A stretch of DNA of 64,000 nt from Loxodes magnus. Taxonomy: Eukaryota > Ciliophora > Karyorelictea > Loxodida > Loxodidae. The notes beneath the pieces are model-generated. The model searched no databases. It was not told where the DNA came from and was given only the letters and a program-made list of their open reading frames with translations. The position numbers and the translations under genes were made by a program. The stretch covers positions 1-64,000 of the forward strand of contig CAMPDV010001971.1 in NCBI GenBank assembly GCA_946699065.1. The letters run 5' to 3'. Shown one piece after another: positions 51,411-62,697 of this stretch; the stretch's first letter is position 1, and every line of letters starts with the position of its first letter.

Positions 51411-52974
51411 TGAAGTAGAAAAGCAAGTAAAAGAGTCTGAAGATCATAATTGAAAGTAATAAAATGAGAAAGAGATGAGATTTATAAGAAAAGTGAAGTA
51501 GAAAAGCAAGTAAAAGAGTCTGAAGATCATAATTGAAAGTAATAAAATGAGAAAGAGATGAGATTTATAAGAAAAGTGAAGTAGAAAAGAAAGTAAAAGA
51601 GTCTGAAGATCATAATTGAAAGTAATAAAATGAGAAAGAGATGAGATTTCAAAGAACAATGAAGTAGAAAAGCAAGTAAAAGAGTCTGAAGATCATAATT
51701 GAAAGTAATAAAATGAGAGAGATGAGATTTCAAATAAAAGTGAAGTAGAAAAGCAAGTAAAAGAGTCTGAAGATCATAATTGAAAGTAATAAAATGAGAG
51801 AGATTAGATTTATAAGAACAGTGAAGTAGAAAAGCAAGTAAAAGAGTCTGAAGATCATAATTGAAAGTAATAAAATGAGAGAGATGAGATTTATAAGAAC
51901 AGTGAAGTAGAAAAGCAAGTAAAAGAGTCTGAAGATCATAATTGAAAGTAATAAAATGAGAAAGAGATGAGATTTATAAGAAAAGTGAAGTAGAAAAGCA
52001 AGTAAAAGAGTCTGAAGATCATAATTGAAAGTAATAAAATGAGAAAGAGATGAGATTTCAAAGAACAGTGAAGTAGAAAAGCAAGTAAAAGAGTCTGAAG
52101 ATCATAATTGAAAGTAATAAAATGAGAAAGAGATGAGATTTCAAAGAACAATGAAGTAGAAAAGCAAGTAAAAGAGTCTGAAGATCATAATTGAAAGTAA
52201 TAAAATGAGAAAGAGATGAGATTTATAAGAAAAGTGAAGTAGAAAAGCAAGTAAAAGAGTCTGAAGATCATAATTGAAAGTAATAAAATGAGAAAGAGAT
52301 GAGATTTATAAGAAAAGTGAAGTAGAAAAGCAAGTAAAAGAGTCTGAAGATCATAATTGAAAGTAATAAAATGAGAAAGAGATGAGATTTATAAGAAAAG
52401 TGAAGTAGAAAAGAAAGTAAAAGAGTCTGAAGATCATAATTGAAAGTAATAAAATGAGAAAGAGATGAGATTTCAAAGAACAATGAAGTAGAAAAGCAAG
52501 TAAAAGAGTCTGAAGATCATAATTGAAAGTAATAAAATGAGAGAGATGAGATTTCAAATAAAAGTGAAGTAGAAAAGCAAGTAAAAGAGTCTGAAGATCA
52601 TAATTGAAAGTAATAAAATGAGAGAGATTAGATTTATAAGAACAGTGAAGTAGAAAAGCAAGTAAAAGAGTCTGAAGATCATAATTGAAAGTAATAAAAT
52701 GAGAGAGATGAGATTTATAAGAACAGTGAAGTAGAAAAGCAAGTAAAAGAGTCTGAAGATCATAATTGAAAGTAATAAAATGAGAAAGAGATGAGATTTA
52801 TAAGAAAAGTGAAGTAGAAAAGCAAGTAAAAGAGTCTGAAGATCATAATTGAAAGTAATAAAATGAGAAAGAGATGAGATTTCAAAGAACAGTGAAGTAG
52901 AAAAGCAAGTAAAAGAGTCTGAAGATCATAATTGAAAGTAATAAAATGAGAAAGAGATGAGATTTCAAAGAACA
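51411..52974 (+). repeat. 824-bp duplication inside superunit copy 2
   Basis: The stretch 51411-52150 matches 52235-52974 at an offset of 824 bp over 740 bp, including the TTTCAAATAAAAG marker (near 51,732 and 52,556). Superunit copy 1 has one version (about 46.83-47.57 kb). Bounds are T/G at 51410/52234 and A/G at 52151/52975. Confidence 0.88.
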
Positions 52975-53010
52975 GTGAAGTAGAAAAAGCAAGTATAAAA
53001 ATCTGAAGAT

Positions 53011-53930
53011 CATAATTGAAAGTAATAAAATGAGAAAGAGATGAGATTTCAAAGAACTTTGAAGTAGAAAAGCAAGTAAAAGAGTCTGAAGATCATAATT
53101 GAAAGTAATAAAATGAGAAAGAGATGAGATTTCAAAGAACTTTGAAGTAGAAAAGAAAGTAAAAGAGTCTGAAGATCATATATGAAAGTAATAAATGAGA
53201 GAGATTAGATTTATAAGAAAAGTGAAGTAGAAAAGCAAGTAAAAGAGTCTGAAGATCATATATGAAAGTTATAAATGAGAGAGATTAGATTTATAAGAAA
53301 AGTGAAGTAGAAAAGAAAGTAAAAGAGTCTGAAGATCATATATGAAAGTAATAAATGAGAGAGATTAGATTTATAAGAAAAGTGAAGTAGAAAAGCAAGT
53401 AAAAGAGTCTGAAGATCATAATTGAAAGTAATAAAATGAGAAAGAGATGAGATTTATAAGTACAGTGAAGTAGAAAAGAAAGTAAAAGAGTCTGAAGATC
53501 ATATATGAAAGTAATAAATGAGAGAGATTAGATTTATGAGTACAGTGAAGTAGAAAAGAAAGTAAAAGAGTCTGAAGATCATATATGAAAGTAATAAAAT
53601 GAGAGAGATGAGATTTCAAAGAACATTGAAGTAGAAAAGCAAGTAAAAGAGTCTGAAGATCATAATTGAAAGTAATAAAATGAGAAAGAGATGAGATTTC
53701 AAAGAACAGTGAAGTAGAAAAGCAAGTAAAAGAGTCTGAAGATCATAATTGAAAGTAATAAAATGAGAGAGATGAGATTTATAAGAAAAGTGAAGTAGAA
53801 AAGAAAGTAAAAGAGTCTGAAGATCATAATTGAAAGTAATAAAATGAGAGAGATGAGATTTCAAAGAACAGTGAAGTAGAAAAGCAAGTAAAAGAGTCTG
53901 AAGATCATAATTGAAAGTAATAAAATGAGA
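53011..53930 (+). repeat. ~5-kb superunit, partial copy 3
   Basis: Continues the superunit at an offset of 5,076 bp from copy 2, for example 48340-48543 against 53416-53619, both with the TTATGAGTACAG unit. The match fades after about 53.93 kb, where a different arrangement (a 492-type segment) takes over. Confidence 0.8.
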
Positions 53931-55019
53931 AAGAGATGAGATTTCAAAGAACATTGAAGTAGAAAAGCAAGTAAAAGAGTCTGAAGATCATAATTGAAAG
54001 TAATAAAATGAGAAAGAGATGAGATTTATAAGAAAAGTGAAGTAGAAAAGCAAGTAAAAGAGTCTGAAGATCATAATTGAAAGTAATAAAATGAGAAAGA
54101 GATGAGATTTATAAGAAAAGTGAAGTAGAAAAGAAAGTAAAAGAGTCTGAAGATCATAATTGAAAGTAATAAAATGAGAAAGAGATGAGATTTCAAAGAA
54201 CAATGAAGTAGAAAAGCAAGTAAAAGAGTCTGAAGATCATAATTGAAAGTAATAAAATGAGAAAGAGATGAGATTTCAAAGAACAGTGAAGTAGAAAAGC
54301 AAGTAAAAGAGTCTGAAGATCATAATTGAAAGTAATAAAATGAGAGAGATGAGATTTCAAAGAACAGTGAAGTAGAAAAGCAAGTAAAAGAGTCTGAAGA
54401 TCATAATTGAAAGTAATAAAATGAGAAAGAGATGAGATTTCAAAGAACATTGAAGTAGAAAAGCAAGTAAAAGAGTCTGAAGATCATATATGAAAGTAAT
54501 AAATGAGAGAGATTAGATTTATAAGAAAAGTGAAGTAGAAAAGAAAGTAAAAGAGTCTGAAGATCATAATTGAAAGTAATAAAATGAGAAAGAGATGAGA
54601 TTTATAAGAAAAGTGAAGTAGAAAAGAAAGTAAAAGAGTCTGAAGATCATATATGAAAGTAATAAAATGAGAGAGATGAGATTTCAAAGAACAGTGAAGT
54701 AGAAAAGCAAGTAAAAGAGTCTGAAGATCATAATTGAAAGTAATAAAATGAGAAAGAGATGAGATTTCAAAGAACTTTGAAGTAGAAAAGAAAGTAAAAG
54801 AGTCTGAAGATCATATATGAAAGTAATAAATGAGAAAGAGATGAGATTTCAAAGAACAGTGAAGTAGAAAAGCAAGTAAAAGAGTCTGAAGATCATAATT
54901 GAAAGTAATAAAATGAGAAAGAGATGAGATTTCAAAGAACAATGAAGTAGAAAAGCAAGTAAAAGAGTCTGAAGATCATATATGAAAGTAATAAATGAGA
55001 GAGATTAGATTTATAAGTA

Positions 55020-55480
55020 CAGTGAAGTAGAAAAGCAAGTAAAAGAGTCTGAAGATCATAATTGAAAGTAATAAAATGAGAAAGAGATGAGATTTCAAAG
55101 AACAGTGAAGTAGAAAAGCAAGTAAAAGAGTCTGAAGATCATAATTGAAAGTAATAAAATGAGAAAGAGATGAGATTTCAAAGAACAGTGAAGTAGAAAA
55201 GCAAGTAAAAGAGTCTAAAGATCATAATTGAAAGTAATAAAATGAGAAAGAGATGAGATTTCAAAGAAAAGTGAAGTAGAAAAGAAAGTAAAAGAGTCTG
55301 AAGATCATATATGAAAGTAATAAATGAGAGAGATTAGATTTATAAGAAAAGTGAAGTAGAAAAGCAAGTAAAAGAGTCTGAAGATCATAATTGAAAGTAA
55401 TAAAATGAGAAAGAGATGAGATTTATAAGTACAGTGAAGTAGAAAAGAAAGTAAAAGAGTCTGAAGATCATATATGAAAG
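55020..55480 (+). repeat. Duplicated block K, copy 1 (partner 56419-56879)
   Basis: Aligns at an offset of 1,399 bp over about 460 bp with no difference seen. It includes a TCTAAAG unit, a TTTCAAAGAAAAG unit followed by GAAAAGAAAG, and a TAAGTACAG unit. Confidence 0.85.
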
Positions 55481-56418
55481 TGATAAAATGAGAGAGATGA
55501 GATTTATAAGTACAGTGAAGTAGAAAAGAAAGTAAAAGAGTCTGAAGATCATATATGAAAGTAATAAAATGAGAGAGATGAGATTTCAAAGAACATTGAA
55601 GTAGAAAAGCAAGTAAAAGAGTCTGAAGATCATAATTGAAAGTAATAAAATGAGAAAGAGATGAGATTTCAAAGAACAGTGAAGTAGAAAAGCAAGTAAA
55701 AGAGTCTAAAGATCATAATTGAAAGTAATAAAATGAGAGAGATGAGATTTCAAAGAACAGTGAAGTAGAAAAGCAAGTAAAAGAGTCTGAAGATCATAAT
55801 TGAAAGTAATAAAATGAGAAAGAGATGAGATTTATAAGTACAGTGAAGTAGAAAAGCAAGTAAAAGAGTCTAAAGATCATAATTGAAAGTAATAAAATGA
55901 GAAAGAGATGAGATTTCAAAGAAAAGTGAAGTAGAAAAGCAAGTAAAAGAGTCTGAAGATCATATATGAAAGTAATAAAATGAGAAAGAGATGAGATTTA
56001 TAAGTACAGTGAAGTAGAAAAGCAAGTAAAAGAGTCTGAAGATCATAATTGAAAGTAATAAAATGAGAAAGAGATGAGATTTATAAGTACAGTGAAGTAG
56101 AAAAGCAAGTAAAAGAGTCTAAAGATCATAATTGAAAGTAATAAAATGAGAAAGAGATGAGATTTATAAGTACAGTGAAGTAGAAAAGAAAGTAAAAGAG
56201 TCTGAAGATCATATATGAAAGTAATAAAATGAGAAAGAGATGAGATTTCAAAGAACATTGAAGTAGAAAAGCAAGTAAAAGAGTCTGAAGATCATAATTG
56301 AAAGTAATAAAATGAGAAAGAGATGAGATTTATAAGAAAAGTGAAGTAGAAAAGAAAGTAAAAGAGTCTGAAGATCATATATGAAAGTAATAAATGAGAG
56401 AGATTAGATTTCAAAGAA

Positions 56419-56879
56419 CAGTGAAGTAGAAAAGCAAGTAAAAGAGTCTGAAGATCATAATTGAAAGTAATAAAATGAGAAAGAGATGAGATTTCAAAGA
56501 ACAGTGAAGTAGAAAAGCAAGTAAAAGAGTCTGAAGATCATAATTGAAAGTAATAAAATGAGAAAGAGATGAGATTTCAAAGAACAGTGAAGTAGAAAAG
56601 CAAGTAAAAGAGTCTAAAGATCATAATTGAAAGTAATAAAATGAGAAAGAGATGAGATTTCAAAGAAAAGTGAAGTAGAAAAGAAAGTAAAAGAGTCTGA
56701 AGATCATATATGAAAGTAATAAATGAGAGAGATTAGATTTATAAGAAAAGTGAAGTAGAAAAGCAAGTAAAAGAGTCTGAAGATCATAATTGAAAGTAAT
56801 AAAATGAGAAAGAGATGAGATTTATAAGTACAGTGAAGTAGAAAAGAAAGTAAAAGAGTCTGAAGATCATATATGAAAG
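56419..56879 (+). repeat. Duplicated block K, copy 2
   Basis: Copy of 55020-55480. To its right lies a stretch matching the 53.4-kb TTATGAGTACAG region at an offset of 3,368 bp, so this copy joins pieces from two sources. Confidence 0.84.
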
Positions 56880-57319
56880 TAATAAATGAGAGAGATTAGA
56901 TTTATGAGTACAGTGAAGTAGAAAAGAAAGTAAAAGAGTCTGAAGATCATATATGAAAGTAATAAAATGAGAGAGATGAGATTTCAAAGAACATTGAAGT
57001 AGAAAAGCAAGTAAAAGAGTCTGAAGATCATAATTGAAAGTAATAAAATGAGAAAGAGATGAGATTTCAAAGAACAGTGAAGTAGAAAAGCAAGTAAAAG
57101 AGTCTGAAGATCATAATTGAAAGTAATAAAATGAGAGAGATGAGATTTATAAGAAAAGTGAAGTAGAAAAGAAAGTAAAAGAGTCTGAAGATCATAATTG
57201 AAAGTGATAAAATGAGAGAGATGAGATTTCAAAGAACAATGAAGTAGAAAAGCAAGTAAAAGAGTCTGAAGATCATAATTGAAAGTAATAAAATGAGAAA
57301 GAGATGAGATTTCAAAGAA

Positions 57320-60300
57320 CAGTGAAGTAGAAAAGCAAGTAAAAGAGTCTGAAGATCATATATGAAAGTAATAAATGAGAGAGATTAGATTTATAAGAAC
57401 AGTGAAGTAGAAAAGCAAGTAAAAGAGTCTGAATATCATAATTGAAAGTGATAAAATGAGAGAGATGAGATTTCAAAGAACATTGAAGTAGAAAAGCAAG
57501 TAAAAGAGTCTGAAGATCATAATTGAAAGTAATAAAATGAGAAAGAGATGAGATTTCAAAGAACAGTGAAGTAGAAAAGCAAGTAAAAGAGTCTAAAGAT
57601 CATAATTGAAAGTAATAAAATGAGAGAGATGAGATTTCAAAGAACAGTGAAGTAGAAAAGCAAGTAAAAGAGTCTGAAGATCATAATTGAAAGTAATAAA
57701 ATGAGAAAGAGATGAGATTTCAAATAAAAGTGAAGTAGAAAAGCAAGTAAAAGAGTCTGAAGATCATATATGAAAGTAATAAATGAGAGAGATTAGATTT
57801 ATAAGAAAAGTGAAGTAGAAAAGAAAGTAAAAGAGTCTGAAGATCATATATGAAAGTAATAAAATGAGAGAGATGAGATTTCAAAGAACATTGAAGTAGA
57901 AAAGCAAGTAAAAGAGTCTGAAGATCATAATTGAAAGTAATAAAATGAGAAAGAGATGAGATTTCAAAGAACAGTGAAGTAGAAAAGCAAAGAAATCTGA
58001 AGATCATATATGAAAGTAATAAAATGAGAAAGAGATGAGATTTATAAGAAAAGTGAAGTAGAAAAGCAAGTAAAAGAGTCTGAAGATCATAATTGAAAGT
58101 AATAAAATGAGAAAGAGATGAGATTTATAAGTACAGTGAAGTAGAAAAGCAAGTAAAAGAGTCTGAAGATCATAATTGAAAGTAATAAAATGAGAAAGAG
58201 ATGAGATTTCAAAGAACAGTGAAGTAGAAAAAGCAAGTAAAAGAGTCTGAAGATCATAATTGAAAGTAATAAAATGAGAAAGAGATGAGATTTCAAAGAA
58301 CAGTGAAGTAGAAAAGCAAGTAAAAGAGTCTGAAGATCATAATTGAAAGTAATAAAATGAGAGAGATGAGATTTCAAAGAACAGTGAAGTAGAAAAGCAA
58401 GTAAAAGAGTCTGAAGATCATAATTGAAAGTAATAAAATGAGAAAGAGATGAGATTTCAAAGAACAGCGAAGTAGAAAAGCAAGTAAAAGAGTCTAAAGA
58501 TCATAATTGAAAGTAATAAAATGAGAGAGATGAGATTTATAAGAACAGTGAAGTAGAAAAGCAAGTAAAAGAGTCTGAAGATCATATATGAAAGTAATAA
58601 AATGAGAAAGAGATGAGATTTCAAAGAACAGTGAAGTAGAAAAGCAAGTAAAAGAGTCTGAAGATCATAATTGAAAGTAATAAAATGAGAAAGAGATGAG
58701 ATTTCAAAGAACATTGAAGTAGAAAAGCAAGTAAAAGAGTCTGAAGATCATAATTGAAAGTAATAAATTGAGAAAGAGATGAGATTTCAAAGAACAGTGA
58801 AGTAGAAAAGCAAGTAAAAGAGTCTGAAGATCATATATGAAAGTAATAAAATGAGAAAGAGATGAGATTTCAAAGAACATTGAAGTAGAAAAGCAAGTAA
58901 AAGAGTCTGAAGATCATAATTGAAAGTAATAAAATGAGAAAGAGATGAGATTTCAAAGAACAGTGAAGTAGAAAAGCAAAGAAATCTGAAGATCATATAT
59001 GAAAGTAATAAATGAGAGAGATTAGATTTATGAGTACAGTGAAGTAGAAAAGAAAGTAAAAGAGTCTGAAGATCATATATGAAAGTAATAAAATGAGAGA
59101 GATGAGATTTCAAAGAACAGTGAAGTAGAAAAGCAAGTAAAAGAGTCTAAAGATCATAATTGAAAGTAATAAAATGAGAAAGAGATGAGATTTCAAAGAA
59201 CAGTGAAGTAGAAAAGCAAGTAAAAGAGTCTGAAGATCATATATGAAAGTAATAAATGAGAGAGATTAGATTTATAAGAACAGTGAAGTAGAAAAGCAAG
59301 TAAAAGAGTCTGAATATCATAATTGAAAGTGATAAAATGAGAGAGATGAGATTTCAAAGAACATTGAAGTAGAAAAGCAAGTAAAAGAGTCTGAAGATCA
59401 TAATTGAAAGTAATAAAATGAGAAAGAGATGAGATTTCAAAGAACAGTGAAGTAGAAAAGCAAGTAAAAGAGTCTAAAGATCATAATTGAAAGTAATAAA
59501 ATGAGAGAGATGAGATTTCAAAGAACAGTGAAGTAGAAAAGCAAGTAAAAGAGTCTGAAGATCATAATTGAAAGTAATAAAATGAGAGAGATTAGATTTA
59601 TAAGAAAAGTGAAGTAGAAAAGCAAGTAAAAGAGTCTGAAGATCATAATTGAAAGTAATAAAATGAGAGAGATGAGATTTCAAAGAAAAGTGAAGTAGAA
59701 AAGCAAGTATATAAATCTGAAGATCATATATGAAAGTAATAAAATGAGAGAGATTAGATTTATAAGAAAAGTGAAGTAGAAAAGAAAGTAAAAGAGTCTG
59801 AAGATCATAATTGAAAGTAATAAAATGAGAGAGATGAGATTTATAAGAACAGTGAAGTAGAAAAGCAAGTAAAAGAGTCTGAAGATCATATATGAAAGTA
59901 ATAAATGAGAGAGATTAGATTTATAAGAAAAGTGAAGTAGAAAAGAAAGTAAAAGAGTCTGAAGATCATAATTGAAAGTAATAAAATGAGAAAGAGATGA
60001 GATTTATAAGAAAAGTGAAGTAGAAAAGAAAGTAAAAGAGTCTGAAGATCATATATGAAAGTAATAAAATGAGAGAGATGAGATTTCAAAGAACAGTGAA
60101 GTAGAAAAGCAAGTAAAAGAGTCTGAAGATCATAATTGAAAGTAATAAAATGAGAAAGAGATGAGATTTCAAAGAACAGTGAAGTAGAAAAGCAAGTAAA
60201 AGAGTCTGAAGATCATAATTGAAAGTAATAAAATGAGAAAGAGATGAGATTTATAAGTACAGTGAAGTAGAAAAGAAAGTAAAAGAGTCTGAAGATCATA

Positions 60301-61410
60301 TATGAAAGTAATAAATGAGAGAGAGATGAGATTTCAAAGAACAGTGAAGTAGAAAAGCAAGTAAAAGAGTCTGAAGATCATAATTGAAAGTAATAAAATG
60401 AGAAAGAGATGAGATTTCAAAGAACAGTGAAGTAGAAAAGCAAGTAAAAGAGTCTGAAGATCATAATTGAAAGTAATAAAATGAGAAAGAGATGAGATTT
60501 CAAAGAACAGTGAAGTAGAAAAGAAAGTAAAAGAGTCTGAAGATCATAATTGAAAGTAATAAAATGAGAGAGATGAGATTTCAAAGAACAATGAAGTAGA
60601 AAAGCAAGTAAAAGAGTCTAAAGATCATAATTGAAAGTAATAAAATGAGAAAGAGATGAGATTTCAAAGAACAGTGAAGTAGAAAAGCAAGTAAAAGAGT
60701 CTGAAGATCATATATGAAAGTAATAAATGAGAGAGATTAGATTTATAAGAACAGTGAAGTAGAAAAGCAAGTAAAAGAGTCTGAATATCATAATTGAAAG
60801 TGATAAAATGAGAGAGATGAGATTTCAAAGAACATTGAAGTAGAAAAGCAAGTAAAAGAGTCTGAAGATCATAATTGAAAGTAATAAAATGAGAAAGAGA
60901 TGAGATTTCAAAGAACAGTGAAGTAGAAAAGCAAGTAAAAGAGTCTAAAGATCATAATTGAAAGTAATAAAATGAGAGAGATGAGATTTCAAAGAACAGT
61001 GAAGTAGAAAAGCAAGTAAAAGAGTCTGAAGATCATAGTTGAAAGTAATAAAATGAGAGAGATGAGATTTCAAAGAAAAGTGAAGTAGAAAAGCAAGTAA
61101 AAGAGTCTGAAGATCATAATTGAAAGTAATAAAATGAGAAAGATGAGATTTCAAAGAACAGTGAAGTAGAAAAGCAAGTAAAAGAGTCTGAAGATCATAT
61201 ATGAAAGTAATAAATGAGAGAGATTAGATTTATAAGTACAGTGAAGTAGAAAAGAAAGTAAAAGAGTCTGAAGATCATATATGAAAGTAATAAATGAGAG
61301 AGATTAGATTTATAAGAACAGTGAAGTAGAAAAGCAAGTAAAAGAGTCTGAATATCATAATTGAAAGTGATAAAATGAGAGAGATGAGATTTCAAAGAAC
61401 ATTGAAGTAG
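57320..61410 (+). repeat. GAATATCAT marker blocks, four copies
   Basis: A unit in which GAAGATCAT has become GAATATCAT (losing GATC) occurs at 57,431, 59,312, 60,783 and 61,350, each time followed by GTGATAAAATG and an AACATTGAAG unit, and preceded by an 80-bp TTTATAAGAACAG unit. Spacings are 1,881, 1,471 and 567 bp. The linked context shows descent from one block and tracks amplification inside domain III. Confidence 0.85.
59593..60815 (+). repeat. ~3.1-kb superunit, block L copy 1 (partner ~62698-64000)
   Basis: Aligns with the right end of the window at an offset of 3,105 bp up to about 60.23 kb and 3,185 bp after that (one extra 80-bp monomer in copy 2). Shared markers are AGTATATAAATCTG, TAAGTACAG with GAGAGAGAGATG, and the run to the TCTAAAG unit near 60,617. 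Confidence 0.83.
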
Positions 61411-62697
61411 AAAAGCAAGTAAAAGAGTCTGAAGATCATAATTGAAAGTAATAAAATGAGAAAGAGATGAGATTTCAAAGAACAGCGAAGTAGAAAAGCA
61501 AGTAAAAGAGTCTAAAGATCATAATTGAAAGTAATAAAATGAGAGAGATGAGATTTATAAGAACAGTGAAGTAGAAAAGCAAGTAAAAGAGTCTGAAGAT
61601 CATAATTGAAAGTAATAAAATGAGAAAGAGATGAGATTTCAAAGAACAGTGAAGTAGAAAAGCAAGTAAAAGAGTCTGAAGATCATAATTGAAAGTAATA
61701 AAATGAGAAAGAGATGAGATTTCAAAGAACATTGAAGTAGAAAAGCAAGTAAAAGAGTCTGAAGATCATAATTGAAAGTAATAAAATGAGAAAGAGATGA
61801 GATTTCAAAGAACATTGAAGTAGAAAAGCAAGTAAAAGAGTCTGAAGATCATAATTGAAAGTAATAAAATGAGAAAGAGATGAGATTTATAAGAACATTG
61901 AAGTAGAAAAGCAAGTAAAAGAGTCTGAAGATCATAATTGAAAGTAATAAAATGAGAAAGAGATGAGATTTATAAGAAAAGTGAAGTAGAAAAGAAAGTA
62001 AAAGAGTCTGAAGATCATAATTGAAAGTAATAAAATGAGAGAGATGAGATTTCAAAGAACAATGAAGTAGAAAAGCAAGTAAAAGAGTCTGAAGATCATA
62101 ATTGAAAGTAATAAAATGAGAAAGATTAGATTTATAAGAAAAGTGAAGTAGAAAAGCAAGTAAAAGAGTCTGAAGATCATAATTGAAAGTAATAAAATGA
62201 GAGAGATGAGATTTCAAAGAAAAGTGAAGTAGAAAAGCAAGTATATAAATCTGAAGATCATATATGAAAGTAATAAAATGAGAGAGATTAGATTTATAAG
62301 AAAAGTGAAGTAGAAAAGAAAGTAAAAGAGTCTGAAGATCATAATTGAAAGTAATAAAATGAGAGAGATGAGATTTCAAAGAACAGTGAAGTAGAAAAGC
62401 AAGTAAAAGAGTCTGAAGATCATAATTGAAAGTAATAAAATGAGAAAGAGATGAGATTTCAAAGAACATTGAAGTAGAAAAGCAAGTAAAAGAGTCTGAA
62501 GATCATAATTGAAAGTGATAAAATGAGAGAGATGAGATTTCAAAGAACAATGAAGTAGAAAAGCATCTAAAAGAGTCTAAAGATCATAATTGAAAGTAAT
62601 AAAATGAGAGAGATGAGATTTCAAAGAAAAGTGAAGTAGAAAAGCAAGTAAAAGAGTCTGAAGATCATATATGAAAGTAATAAAATGAGAAAGAGAT

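Larger units (their letters stand above)
47931..53010 (+). repeat. ~5-kb superunit, copy 2
   Basis: Second superunit. The marker TAGAAAAAGCAAGTAT before its left junction (near 47,906) recurs before the next junction (near 52,982), so both junctions have the same sequence, as expected from tandem amplification. It contains a 245-bp trimer duplication and an 824-bp duplication of its own. Confidence 0.86.
33701..54700 (+). repeat. Array domain II: homogenised, higher-order-repeat-rich
   Basis: From about 33.7 kb the array changes to long runs of 83-, 81- and 80-bp monomers with GAAAAGAAAGTAAAAG, TAAGTACAG and AACTTTGAAG alleles. The short GCAAAGAAATCTG class is absent as far as I can see. The TCTAAAG allele, common on both sides, was last seen near 35,495 and not again until about 55,212; GTGATAAAATG is also missing. 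Few one-off mutations occur. This is the pattern expected of a recently amplified and homogenised zone. No gene is visible. Confidence 0.72.
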
